Notes: generated from the sequence alone by a model not told the origin. DNA of 64,000 bases from DATIHQ01 sp035480535 (GCA_035480535.1 DATIHQ010000001.1:1-64000); one strand, 5' to 3'. Positions 43,026-51,354 are shown, counted from the first letter of the stretch. Made by a program: numbers and translations.

Positions 43026-44108
43026 TTAAATGAGTTCGCTGGCGACGGTGTCGTAAAAAAGCATCCCTTTTTCTGTCAGACGGATATGATTGTGATGCCG
43101 GTATAAAAAGCCATCATTGACTAATTTTTCGACAATGTCTCTCGAATCCGCAGGAATATTTTCCTCCCCAACGCCTTCCTTCACACGCAATTGCACCGCC
43201 AATAGCTCTTTGAGATGGGCGGGGTGGGGGAGTCGTTCACGGAAATCGACTGGCGAAGAGTCTTGTTTGAGAAGACGGATGTAGCGCTGGATGTTGGCGA
43301 TGTTGCGGAATCGCTCTCCCTCCCAATAACTAAAGGCGGAAGGCCCGAGGCCCAGGAAGGGGCGGCCTGTCCAATAGCCTAGATTATGGCGCGAGCGCAA
43401 CCCATTTCGCGCAAAAGCTGAGATCTCATAGCGATGGAGGCCAATTGCATCGAGTTTTTCTAGCGCCATGTTGAGGAGTTGTAGACTCGTGTCGCTGGGA
43501 GGCGTTTTTACCTTTCGTTTGTGAAAGGCTGTGTGCGGCTCGATGGTGAGATTGTATAGGGAGAGATGTTGAATGGGCAATTCGTGAAGTTGATTGAGGG
43601 TGTAGCGCCAGCTTTCTTCCGTCTGATCGGGCAAATCATACATTAGATCGATCGAAATATTCTCAAAGCCTGCTTTCTGCGCATGGAAAATCGCCTCTTT
43701 TGCCTTTTCCGCCGAATGAATCCGCTCCAATTGCCCCAGCGCCCGGTCGTCCAGCGACTGGACACCCAAACTCAATCGATTGATCCCCAAAGAGCGAAAG
43801 GCGGAAAATAATTCGAAGCTGCTTTCTTCTGGGTTGGCCTCAATGGTGATTTCGCAATCGGGAGAGAGATTTTGAATTCGCTCGAGAATGGGAGCAATCC
43901 CTTCCACTCCAAAAAGAGAGGGAGTGCCCCCGCCAAAGTAAACCGAAACGATGGTTTTTCCCTCAAGCAGAGGCTTTTGCCTCTCCCACTCTAATTCCAA
44001 GCCCTCACTTAAGAGATTCCGAAAGGTCAAGCGATTTGGAATCACATAAAAGTGGCAATAGGGGCACTTCTTTGTACAGAATGGAATGTGAAAATAGAGG
44101 GAAATCAC
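43026..44108 (-). CDS. hemW: HemW-type radical SAM protein (heme chaperone, HemN-like)
   Basis: 360 residues. The 4Fe-4S radical-SAM motif is CTKKCPYC with Cys11, Cys15 and Cys18. Then come VYFGGGTPSLF, the SAM-binding Gly motif, and LGVQSLDDRALGQLERIH, followed by a HemN C-terminal domain (SRHNLGYWTGRPFLGLGPSA). Length and the missing fourth Cys (true HemN has CXXXCXXCXC) make it HemW, which inserts heme, rather than coproporphyrinogen dehydrogenase; Chlamydia annotations usually call it hemN. It overlaps the upstream coiled-coil gene by four bases. Confidence 0.9.
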   Translation of the reverse strand: MISLYFHIPFCTKKCPYCHFYVIPNRLTFRNLLSEGLELEWERQKPLLEGKTIVSVYFGGGTPSLFGVEGIAPILERIQNLSPDCEITIEANPEESSFELFSAFRSLGINRLSLGVQSLDDRALGQLERIHSAEKAKEAIFHAQKAGFENISIDLMYDLPDQTEESWRYTLNQLHELPIQHLSLYNLTIEPHTAFHKRKVKTPPSDTSLQLLNMALEKLDAIGLHRYEISAFARNGLRSRHNLGYWTGRPFLGLGPSAFSYWEGERFRNIANIQRYIRLLKQDSSPVDFRERLPHPAHLKELLAVQLRVKEGVGEENIPADSRDIVEKLVNDGFLYRHHNHIRLTEKGMLFYDTVASELI

Positions 44109-44584
44109 CAGCTATCGGCGTCGGGGTCTTCGAGGATGCCCCGCTTCCAGCGATTGCGGTCGGAGAAAGGATCTTCATCCTCTTCTTCTTCGACAACAGT
44201 GGCTTCATCTTCCGTAGCCGCGCCGCCGCCGCCACCCCCTTCAGTTTCCTCTTCGGTGATCGTCTCCATGTCATACGCTTCCGTTTCCATGTCGAGGCCG
44301 GCATCGGTCATATTCTCCGCTATGTCCATGTCGGGAAGAGTGTGGGGTTCGGCATAAGCCTGTCTAGCAGGAGAGCGTTTGGGAGTGACATATTCCTCTA
44401 GCTCGCCGCTTTCTTTCATGAAGCGGAGCCGCTCTTTTTCCTCGTCGATCTTTGTTTTCAGCGAGCGGATTTCTTCCCTATGTTTTTCCACATCCTTTTT
44501 GGGGACGAGGCCCAGGTTCATCCACTGCTCTAGATCTTCAAGTTCAGTTTCTAATTTTTTTAATCGTTCACTTTTAATATTCAT
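44105..44584 (-). CDS. acidic coiled-coil protein upstream of hemW
   Basis: 159 residues. N-terminal coiled coil (about 1-60, SERLKKLETELEDLEQWMNL then KTKIDEEKERLRF), then a disordered, very acidic middle with a poly-Gly run (GGGGGG) and a Glu/Asp cluster (VVEEEEDEDPF), ending LEDPDADSW. It is coupled to hemW (ATGA) and sits next to the divergent sucA, the same position as the small hypothetical gene between hemN and sucA in Chlamydia, which it probably corresponds to. No function known. Confidence 0.78.
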   Translation of the reverse strand: MNIKSERLKKLETELEDLEQWMNLGLVPKKDVEKHREEIRSLKTKIDEEKERLRFMKESGELEEYVTPKRSPARQAYAEPHTLPDMDIAENMTDAGLDMETEAYDMETITEEETEGGGGGGAATEDEATVVEEEEDEDPFSDRNRWKRGILEDPDADSW

Positions 44585-44640
44585 CGCTCTCTACCCAAAT
44601 CTCTGTCGGTCTCCTCTTCCTATCTGACTGACCGATATAA

Positions 44641-44659
44641 TGTAAAATAATTTTTTACA
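44641..44659. promoter_or_regulatory. palindromic operator-like site
   Basis: TGTAAAA (44641-44647) and TTTTACA (44653-44659) are perfect inverted arms around five bases, 57-75 bp upstream of the acidic coiled-coil gene start (44584), in the divergent region shared with sucA. It resembles a dimeric regulator site. A fragment of repeat family A (AATCTGAGATCTGAATTA, 44738-44755) lies further on. The rest of the 379-bp gap is element C3. Confidence 0.4.
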
Positions 44660-44782
44660 CTCATTCCATTTTGCCAATCAAAAAAAGGTACGGAGACAAG
44701 CTTTTACTCGAAAATGCCTTTTTTGCACAACTACAAAAAATCTGAGATCTGAATTATTGCCCTTTGTGCTATCCAGGGGAAT

Positions 44783-44953
44783 ATACTGAGAGTGATTCAA
44801 AAATCGGATTATGACAAGGAGGCGCCCTGAATTTGAGCCAGGCGTAGCCGGCGCCGAAGCAGCTCAACCTGAAAGGTTGGGCGATGCAGGCGGGTCTCAA
44901 ATTTAGTGGCTGCCCGACGCCGTCAGAATCGATTTTTGAATCACGAGCGGTAT
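44783..44953. repeat. palindromic element, family C copy 3
   Basis: 171 bp, bounded by ATACTG (left) and CGGTAT (right). GTGATTCAAAAATCG (44792-44806) is perfectly complementary to CGATTTTTGAATCAC (44930-44944). It is in the opposite orientation to copy C2 and lacks part of the C2 interior. The right end abuts the sucA ribosome binding site AAGGGG (44954-44959), so the element is part of the sucA promoter/leader region. Confidence 0.9.
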
Positions 44954-44963
44954 AAGGGGTGGT

Positions 44964-47633
44964 ATGCCGAAATTTCCCGATCATGCGCAACTGGCCAACA
45001 TTGGTTTAATCGAAGAGCTGTACCAACGCTATCTGTCTGACCCAGAAAGTGTTGATTTGTCGTGGAAACACTTTTTCGAGGGGATCGACTTTGGAACTTA
45101 TTTGGCGAAGAGGGGAGTGGCGGAACCGAAAGGGGATCTGTCAGCGCTGCGGATCGGCCATTTAGTGCATGAATATCGGAGATATGGCCATTTGGCGGCC
45201 CATTTCAATCCGGTAGAGACGGAGGAGGGAGATGTCCCCGAATTGGAATTGGAGAAGTTGGGATTTTTTAAGGAGGAATTGGAGGCGGTGTTTCCCACGC
45301 TGGGCTTTTGCGGAAAAGGGGAAGCGCCATTGAGGGAGATTATCGAGGCGTTGCGGGGGATTTATTGCGGGAGGATTGGATTTGAGTTTCAAGATGAGAC
45401 GAGTCGGGAAGTGGCAGGATGGATCCAGCAGCACATTGAACCGCAGCTAATCATCCAGCCCACCATTGAGGAGAAGCACCTGTTGCTGGAATATCTCAAT
45501 AAATCAGAGGTGCTTGAGACGTTTTTACATATGCGCTATGTGGGACAGACCCGATTTTCGTTGGAGGGGGGAGAGACGATGATTCCTCTGCTCGCCGAAA
45601 TCATGACGGAGGGGGGAGGGTTGGGAGTGAATGAATTTGTGATTGGAATGGCCCACCGCGGAAGATTAAATATCATCGCAAACATTTTGAATAAGCCTTT
45701 GCCAAGTATCTTTGAAGAATTTGAAGATGACACAACCCTTTCTTTTGCCGGGAATGACGATGTGAAATACCACATGGGATTTAGTGGAGAAATTACGACG
45801 CGGAAAGGAAAAAAGATTCCAGTGAGCATCGCCGCCAATCCTTCCCATTTAGAATCGGTGGATCCTGTTGTTTTAGGCGAGGTCAAAGCAAAGCAAGTGT
45901 TTAAGGATCAAGAACAAGTTTGCCCGATTTTGATTCATGGAGATGCATCGCTAGCTGGGCAAGGAGTGATTTACGAGGCGCTCCAATTGATGAATTTGCC
46001 CTCTTATTCTGTAGGAGGAACGCTCCACATCGTCATCAATAACCAAATTGGCTATACGACACTGCCCGAAGAGGGGCGATCAACTCGCTATTGCACCGAT
46101 ATCGCCAAAACATTTAGCTGCCCCGTCTTCCACGTGAATGCAGAAGATCCAGAAAGTTGCCTTTTTATCGGCAAACTCGCCATGCAAATCCGGCAAAAGT
46201 TCAAATGCGATGTGTTCATCGATCTTCTTTGCTACCGCAAATATGGGCACAACGAAGGAGATGAACCCTCTTACACTCAGCCGCTTCAATATAAACTCAT
46301 CCGCTCCAAAAAACCGATCCGCCAAATTTATTACGAACAACTCATCCAGCAGGGGCAATTAGAACAGAAATTGGCCGAGGCGCTAGAAACGCAGTTTAAA
46401 GAAGATCTCAAAAAGGCCCTCTCTCAGGCGCAAGCAAAGAAATCGAAACCCCCAGAAAAAGGAGTCGAACAACCCCTTTTTGAACCATTTAAAAGCGGAG
46501 TAGATGCAGCGACTTTACAATCGGTCGCTGAAATCTTCTGCAAAGTCCCTGAAGGCTTTCACCTCCATCCAAAATTGCAAAAATGGCTCCAGGATCGCCT
46601 CAATGCGGTGAAATCGGGAAAGGGCATTGACTGGGCGACAGGGGAGTGTCTTGCTTTTGGATCGCTTCTCAAGCAAAAAGTGCGGGTGCGCCTTGCAGGG
46701 CAAGACTCCAAGCGGGGCACATTTAGCCAGCGCCACATGATCTGGGTCGATACAGAGACAAGCCAATTCTACTGCCCCCTTTGCCAGATTAAAGAAGGAC
46801 GTTTCGAGGCGGTGAATTCCCCACTGACCGAATTTGCCGGCCTTGGCTTTGAATATGGCTATAGCTGGGGCGATGCAAACGCCCTTGTTTTGTGGGAGGC
46901 GCAATATGGAGATTTCGATAATGGGGCGCAGGTAGTGATCGACCAATACATCGCCACCGGCGAACAAAAATGGAACGCTCCCTCCTCCATTGCGCTTCTT
47001 TTGCCGCACGGCTATGAAGGAGCAGGTCCCGAACACTCCTCAGCTCGCCCCGAGCGCTTTTTGCAATTAGCAGCGAGTAATAACATTCAAGTCGTCAACG
47101 CCACAACGCCAGCGCAATACTTCCATCTCCTGCGGCGGCAGGCGCTTCGAAAAATCAAGAAACCGCTCATTGTTCTCACTCCAAAAAGCCTTTTGCGCGC
47201 CCCCGTTTGCACCAGCTCGATCAATGAATTTACTTCGGGACAATTTGAAGAGATTTTAGACGATTCAATTTCCCAATGCAAACGGCTTCTTTTTTGTTCC
47301 GGGAAAGTCTATTATGATCTAATTGCGGAGCGGGAAAAAAGAAAAATGACAAGTGTGGCCATCGTCCGTGTGGAACAGCTCTATCCTTTGCATATAGAAA
47401 AACTCAAGAAGACAATCGCCAAGTACAAAGGCTTTACGGAATGTTTTTGGGTGCAAGAAGAGCCAGAAAACATGGGCGCTTGGAATTTTATAGGGCCCTA
47501 TTTGCAGGCCTATTTGCCGAAGGGGATTTTGCTCCAGTATGCAGGGCGCGCTGCTAGTCCGACAACGGCGACGGGCTCCCACATGAAACATAAACAGGAG
47601 CAGCAAAGTCTGCTCGATCAAGCTTTGGGCTAG
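44964..47633 (+). CDS. sucA: 2-oxoglutarate dehydrogenase E1 component SucA
   Basis: 889 residues (E. coli 933). The thiamine-dependent E1 decarboxylates 2-oxoglutarate and passes the succinyl group to the lipoyl arm of SucB. Landmarks are the N-terminal motif IGLIEELYQRYLSDPESVD, GMAHRGRLNIIANIL, GDASLAGQGVIYEALQL, HIVINNQIGYTT (TPP region) and YGHNEGDEP. The C-terminal domain ends SPTTATGSHMKHKQEQQSLL. It heads the sucA-sucB-lpdA operon with a 9-nt gap to sucB, and starts after AAGGGGTGGT, directly downstream of repeat C3. Confidence 0.96.
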   Translation: MPKFPDHAQLANIGLIEELYQRYLSDPESVDLSWKHFFEGIDFGTYLAKRGVAEPKGDLSALRIGHLVHEYRRYGHLAAHFNPVETEEGDVPELELEKLGFFKEELEAVFPTLGFCGKGEAPLREIIEALRGIYCGRIGFEFQDETSREVAGWIQQHIEPQLIIQPTIEEKHLLLEYLNKSEVLETFLHMRYVGQTRFSLEGGETMIPLLAEIMTEGGGLGVNEFVIGMAHRGRLNIIANILNKPLPSIFEEFEDDTTLSFAGNDDVKYHMGFSGEITTRKGKKIPVSIAANPSHLESVDPVVLGEVKAKQVFKDQEQVCPILIHGDASLAGQGVIYEALQLMNLPSYSVGGTLHIVINNQIGYTTLPEEGRSTRYCTDIAKTFSCPVFHVNAEDPESCLFIGKLAMQIRQKFKCDVFIDLLCYRKYGHNEGDEPSYTQPLQYKLIRSKKPIRQIYYEQLIQQGQLEQKLAEALETQFKEDLKKALSQAQAKKSKPPEKGVEQPLFEPFKSGVDAATLQSVAEIFCKVPEGFHLHPKLQKWLQDRLNAVKSGKGIDWATGECLAFGSLLKQKVRVRLAGQDSKRGTFSQRHMIWVDTETSQFYCPLCQIKEGRFEAVNSPLTEFAGLGFEYGYSWGDANALVLWEAQYGDFDNGAQVVIDQYIATGEQKWNAPSSIALLLPHGYEGAGPEHSSARPERFLQLAASNNIQVVNATTPAQYFHLLRRQALRKIKKPLIVLTPKSLLRAPVCTSSINEFTSGQFEEILDDSISQCKRLLFCSGKVYYDLIAEREKRKMTSVAIVRVEQLYPLHIEKLKKTIAKYKGFTECFWVQEEPENMGAWNFIGPYLQAYLPKGILLQYAGRAASPTTATGSHMKHKQEQQSLLDQALG

Positions 47634-47642
47634 GAAAAGAAT

Positions 47643-48731
47643 ATGAAAATCGAGATTAAGATTCCCTCTATGGGAGAGTCGGTGGTTGAGGCGACGATCG
47701 GATCGATTCTAAAACCATCCGGCTCGGCTGTAAGAGCTGATGAAGAAATCTTGGAGTTGGAGACCGATAAAGTCAATCAAGTCCTCTACGCGCCCGCTGC
47801 GGGAAAACTCGAATTGAAGGTCAAGACGGGCGATGTGGTTAAGGTGGGACAAACAATCGGCTCCGTCGATACAGAAGGAGCCGGCGCGCCAGCGCCTGCA
47901 GCAAAAAAGATGGCTGCTCCAACGCCTCCGCCGCCTGAAAAATCTAAGACAGAAGCGACTCCCATTCGGCGCAAAACGGATGATTTCTTGGCTGAAATGC
48001 CTCGCGAAATGCCCGCACAGCCGCGTACATCCTCACGGGAGACGAGAAAGAAGATGACCAAATTGCGCAAAGTGATCGCGCAGCGGCTTGTCGAAGTGAA
48101 AAACCAAACCGCCATGCTCACCACCTTCAATGAACTCGACATGAGCGCGGTGATGCAGGTGAGGGAAAAAGAGCAGGAGAATTTCACCAAAAAACATGGA
48201 GTCAAACTGGGCTTTATGTCTTTTTTCGTGAAGGCCTGTGTTGCGGCCCTGCAAGAATTTCCCGATGTGAACGGGCGCATTGAAGGAGATGAGATTGTTT
48301 ACAACCACTATTGCGATATGAGCGTGGCAGTCAGCACAGAGAAAGGACTTATGGTCCCCGTCATCCGCAATGCCGATCAACTCTCCTATGCAGAAATTGA
48401 AAAACAATTGAAAATTCTCGCAGAAAAAGCGCGGAGTGGCACTATTTCTGTCGATGAACTGCAGGGCGGCACATTTACCATCACCAATGCCGGTATTTTT
48501 GGCTCCCTTTTCTCTACGCCGATCCTCAATCCCCCGCAAAGTGCCATTTTGGGGATGCATAACATTGTGAAGCGCCCCGTCGTCGTCAATGATCAAATCG
48601 TGATTCGCCCCATGATGTATCTCGCTCTCAGCTATGATCACCGGATTGTCGATGGAAAAGAAGCCGTTTCCTTTTTAATGCACCTAAAGAAAAACCTCGA
48701 AGAACCCGCACGCCTTTTATTGGACTTATGA
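47643..48731 (+). CDS. sucB: dihydrolipoyl succinyltransferase SucB (E2), short linker form
   Basis: 362 residues. Lipoyl domain 1-76 with lipoylated Lys43 in ELETDKVNQ; Ala/Pro linker; catalytic domain from about 132, with conserved ALSYDHRIVDG (His about 333). A typical peripheral-subunit-binding domain (VRKLAREHG..GTGPGGRI-type) is not visible between residues 95 and 130. The linker there reads RRKTDDFLAEMPREMPAQPR. E. coli SucB is 405 residues, about 40 longer, the size of that domain. It is followed by lpdA with a four-base overlap (ATGA). Confidence 0.93.
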   Translation: MKIEIKIPSMGESVVEATIGSILKPSGSAVRADEEILELETDKVNQVLYAPAAGKLELKVKTGDVVKVGQTIGSVDTEGAGAPAPAAKKMAAPTPPPPEKSKTEATPIRRKTDDFLAEMPREMPAQPRTSSRETRKKMTKLRKVIAQRLVEVKNQTAMLTTFNELDMSAVMQVREKEQENFTKKHGVKLGFMSFFVKACVAALQEFPDVNGRIEGDEIVYNHYCDMSVAVSTEKGLMVPVIRNADQLSYAEIEKQLKILAEKARSGTISVDELQGGTFTITNAGIFGSLFSTPILNPPQSAILGMHNIVKRPVVVNDQIVIRPMMYLALSYDHRIVDGKEAVSFLMHLKKNLEEPARLLLDL

Positions 48732-50098
48732 GCGCATACGATGTCGTTGTCATTGGATCGGGGCCGGGCGGTTATGTGGCGGCCATCCGCGCAGCGCAGC
48801 TTGGCCTAAAAGTCGCTTGCATCGAGAAAAGCAAAACACTCGGCGGCACCTGCCTCAATGTGGGGTGCATCCCTTCCAAGGCGCTGCTTCACTCCTCTGA
48901 ACTCTATTGGAAAGTCCAAAAAGAGGGGAATCTTCATGGCATTCACACCCAAGCGCTCTCCTATGATTTTTCCCAAATGATGAGCCGAAAGGAAAAAGTC
49001 GTCGCCGGCTTTACCAAAGGCATTGAGGGGCTCTTTAAGAAAAACAAGATCGATTGGATCCAAGGCCACGGCCGCCTGCAAGATCCTCATCATGTAACTG
49101 TCGCCAATCAAATCCTCGAAGCCAAATACATCATCCTCGCCACCGGTTCCGAGCCCATCTCCCTTCCCTTTCTCCCCTTTGATGAGAAAAAGATCCTCTC
49201 CTCGACAGGTGCCCTAGCGCTGTCCCAAGTTCCCAAAAAACTCCTTGTCGTCGGGGCGGGCATCATTGGCGTGGAACTCGGCTCCGTCTACAGCCGCCTC
49301 GGCTCTGAAGTCACCTTCATCGAATTTCTCGATCGCATCTGCCCTACCTTCGACCACTCCCTCTCGCGCGGCCTTCAAAAAAGTCTTACCACTCAAGGGA
49401 TGACATTTAACCTCTCCCATAAAGTCATCAAAGCCAATCAAACCACCCTCACCATCGAAGGCCCCACCAACACAACGCAAATGTCCGCCGATGCCATCCT
49501 CGTCGCTGTAGGCCGCCGCCCCTATTCCCACGATCTCAATCTCGAAGCGCTCGGCATCCAAAAAGATCCCAAAGGCTTTATTCTCATCGACGCCTCTTTC
49601 CGCACCCTCCACCCCCACATCTTTGCCATCGGCGATCTCGTCGACGGCCCCATGCTCGCCCACAAAGCCTCCGAAGAAGGCATCGCCGTCGCTGAATTCA
49701 TCGCCGGCCATCACCCCACCATCGACTACATCGCCATCCCCAGCGTCGCCTACACCCACCCCGAAGTTGCCGCCGTCGGCCTCACCGAAGAAGAGGCCAA
49801 ATCCCGCTCCCTCGCCTATAAAACCGCCCAATTTCCCTTCAAAGCCAACTCCCGCGCTCGCTGTACAGGCGACGACGAAGGCTTCGTCAAACTCCTCGCC
49901 GACGCCAACACCCACCGTCTCCTCGGCGTCCACATCCTCGGACCAAACGCCTCCGAACTCATCGCGGAGGCCACTCTCGCCATCCAACTCCGCGCCACCG
50001 CGGAGCAACTCGCCGACACCTGCCACGCGCATCCAACTCTATCAGAAGCATTGAAGGAAGGCGCGATGGGACTGTTTAAGAGCCCCATTCACATATAA
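48728..50098 (+). CDS. lpdA: dihydrolipoyl dehydrogenase LpdA (E3)
   Basis: 456 residues. FAD/NAD oxidoreductase that reoxidises the lipoyl group. FAD motif VVVIGSGPGGYVAAIRAAQL; redox-active disulfide Cys42-Cys47 in GGTCLNVGCIPSK; NAD motif VVGAGIIGVELGSVY; C-terminal active-site pair in HAHPTLSEALKEGAM. Complete. It shares a four-base overlap with sucB, so E1, E2 and E3 come from one operon. In many bacteria the same E3 serves pyruvate dehydrogenase too. GC-rich codon use toward the 3' end opens long meaningless frames on the other strand. Confidence 0.96.
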   Translation: MSAYDVVVIGSGPGGYVAAIRAAQLGLKVACIEKSKTLGGTCLNVGCIPSKALLHSSELYWKVQKEGNLHGIHTQALSYDFSQMMSRKEKVVAGFTKGIEGLFKKNKIDWIQGHGRLQDPHHVTVANQILEAKYIILATGSEPISLPFLPFDEKKILSSTGALALSQVPKKLLVVGAGIIGVELGSVYSRLGSEVTFIEFLDRICPTFDHSLSRGLQKSLTTQGMTFNLSHKVIKANQTTLTIEGPTNTTQMSADAILVAVGRRPYSHDLNLEALGIQKDPKGFILIDASFRTLHPHIFAIGDLVDGPMLAHKASEEGIAVAEFIAGHHPTIDYIAIPSVAYTHPEVAAVGLTEEEAKSRSLAYKTAQFPFKANSRARCTGDDEGFVKLLADANTHRLLGVHILGPNASELIAEATLAIQLRATAEQLADTCHAHPTLSEALKEGAMGLFKSPIHI

Positions 50099-50128
50099 AA
50101 AGAGAAATCTGAAGTCCACCCCAGAGGG

Positions 50129-50185
50129 AAATCTGAAATCTGAATTATGAAATCTGAAAACGTCGGGGCTTCGCCCCCGCACCCC
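50129..50185. repeat. family A arm, left flank of the four-helix-bundle gene
   Basis: ATCTGAAATCTGAATTATGA followed by AATCTGAAAACGTCGGGGCT and the GC-rich hairpin, reading toward the gene. The units on the right flank (50563-50786) are the inverted counterpart. Additional GC-rich sequence (GGGTGAAGCCCCCGC) continues to the gene's stop. A degenerate fragment of the arm (GAAATCTGAAGTCCACCCCA) lies at 50104-50123. Confidence 0.85.
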
Positions 50186-50214
50186 CAGTCGGGTGAAGCC
50201 CCCGCTGCCCCCAT

Positions 50215-50601
50215 TTAGTTGGCTTTTGTTTTCTTAGAGACTGAGGTGAAGATAGCGACTAATTCTTCGGCTTCTTTATATAGGGAGGATAGGCGGTTTT
50301 TGGGGATGAGTTTTGTGTCCATCAGCAGTTCTAACCAATAGAGAGATTCGTCAAGTTCCTGGAGGGTTAGATCTAGTTTAGCTACAAACTCCGCTTTTGA
50401 CCGCCCTCTATAAGCCTCTCGTAGGTGGGCTCCAGCAGAAGTGCCGCTTCTAAGCAGCTGTTTTCCAATCATCCCGGCGGCCATTGTCTTGGGTAAATGG
50501 GTATATAAATTAACGACTCTAATAGCAAATTTTTTAGTACGATCCCTTAAATCCCCCTTAACGGGGTGCGGGGGCGAAGCCCCGACGTTTTCAGATTTCA
50601 T
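50215..50601 (-). CDS. four-helix-bundle protein (S23/IVP type) starting inside a repeat
   Basis: 128 residues. From residue 15 onward it is a standard four-helix-bundle protein of the 23S-intervening-sequence (TIGR02436-like) family: DLRDRTKKFAIRVVNLYTHL, SGTSAGAHLREAYRGRSKAE and LQELDESLYWLELLMDTKLI. Free-standing members have no established function; the related Avd is a retroelement accessory protein. The ATG and the first residues, MKSENVGASPPHP, are encoded by a family A repeat unit, and there is no other ATG before residue 40. The gene lies between inverted copies of that repeat. No reverse transcriptase is nearby. Confidence 0.82.
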   Translation of the reverse strand: MKSENVGASPPHPVKGDLRDRTKKFAIRVVNLYTHLPKTMAAGMIGKQLLRSGTSAGAHLREAYRGRSKAEFVAKLDLTLQELDESLYWLELLMDTKLIPKNRLSSLYKEAEELVAIFTSVSKKTKAN

Positions 50602-50786
50602 AATTCAGACTTCAGATTTTCCCCATGGGGTGCGGGGGCGAAGCCCCGACGTTTTCAGATTTCATAATTCAGACTTCAGATTTTCCCCATGGGGTGCGGG
50701 GGCGAAGCCCCGACGTTTTCAGATTTCATAATTCAGACTTCAGATTTCCCTCTGGGGTGGATTTCATAATTCAGATTTCAGATTTT
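50563..50786. repeat. 64-bp tandem array, family A units
   Basis: Three units start at 50563, 50627 and 50691, each beginning GGGGTGCGGGGGCGAAGCCC and ending with the arm TTTCATAATTCAGACTTCAG and TTTTCCCCAT. A fourth, internally deleted unit ends at 50786, overlapping the stop codon of the IscA-like gene by two bases. The spacing is regular, but unique spacers are lacking, so it is not a CRISPR array. Confidence 0.92.
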
Positions 50787-51342
50787 AATACCCGTGAGAA
50801 GTCCCGCAGCCGCAGGCGGATTTCACATTGGGGTTGGTGATTTTGAAACCGGCGCCTTGGAGGCCGTCGAGATAGTCGATGACGCAGCCCATGAGGCGGT
50901 CAGCTGATTTATGATGGAGGTGGATTTGGATGCCGCTGGACTCGAGAACGAGGTCGCCCGGCTTCGCCTTCTCTGAATAGTCAAGGAAATATTCGAATCC
51001 GCTGCAGCCCGCCGCTCGCTCGCCAAAACGGAGGCTCCAGCCAGTCTTGCCTTCTTCCGCGAGAATGTTGAGGAATTTTGCAGCCGCTTTGGGGGTGATG
51101 GTAATGGTGGTGAGGTCTTCTTGCTCTGCAAGGACTTTATTGAGGTTGTTCAGGAGCTTGGTGAGGTCCTCTTCCGTCATGCCATGGCCCAGCATTCCGG
51201 CTTCGATCGTCTCCCAAGTGGAGGCGCTGCAGCCGACGCAATGGAGCCCCATGTTAGTCATTTCTTGAGCCAGCTTTTGGCTCTTGTGAGGGAATCGTTT
51301 AAAAATTTCTTCGATCGTCATGTCGCGGGTGATTTGTGCCAT
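50785..51342 (-). CDS. DUF1858-IscA fusion, A-type iron-sulfur carrier
   Basis: 185 residues in two domains. Residues 1-65 are DUF1858-like, with HCVGCSAS (Cys35, Cys38) and MTIEEIFKRFPHK, as in redox-disulfide domains associated with hybrid-cluster proteins. Residues 75-185 are an HesB/IscA carrier with the three ligand cysteines Cys113 (GERAAGCSGFEYF), Cys177 and Cys179 (SACGCG). The protein probably delivers Fe-S clusters; the N-terminal domain could add redox control. It is 12 nt after ferredoxin on the same strand with AGGACCTCT as binding site. The stop codon overlaps the end of the family A array. Confidence 0.88.
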   Translation of the reverse strand: MAQITRDMTIEEIFKRFPHKSQKLAQEMTNMGLHCVGCSASTWETIEAGMLGHGMTEEDLTKLLNNLNKVLAEQEDLTTITITPKAAAKFLNILAEEGKTGWSLRFGERAAGCSGFEYFLDYSEKAKPGDLVLESSGIQIHLHHKSADRLMGCVIDYLDGLQGAGFKITNPNVKSACGCGTSHGY

Positions 51343-51354
51343 AGAGGTCCTAAA

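Noticed and set aside
43026..44108. Coproporphyrinogen III dehydrogenase (true HemN)
   Set aside because: Only three Cys in the radical-SAM motif and a length of 360; HemN has CXXXCXXCXC and about 450 residues.
49214..50032. 272-codon frame opposite lpdA
   Set aside because: Gly/Glu/Asp-rich nonsense composition, antisense to an unmistakable lpdA with GC-rich third positions.
50563..50786. Regular 64-bp repeats as a CRISPR array
   Set aside because: Units are contiguous and nearly identical over their full length, with no unique spacers and no cas genes in the window.
50129..50786. Diversity-generating retroelement because of the Avd-like four-helix-bundle protein
   Set aside because: No reverse transcriptase and no template/variable repeat pair were seen; the family also has many free-standing members.
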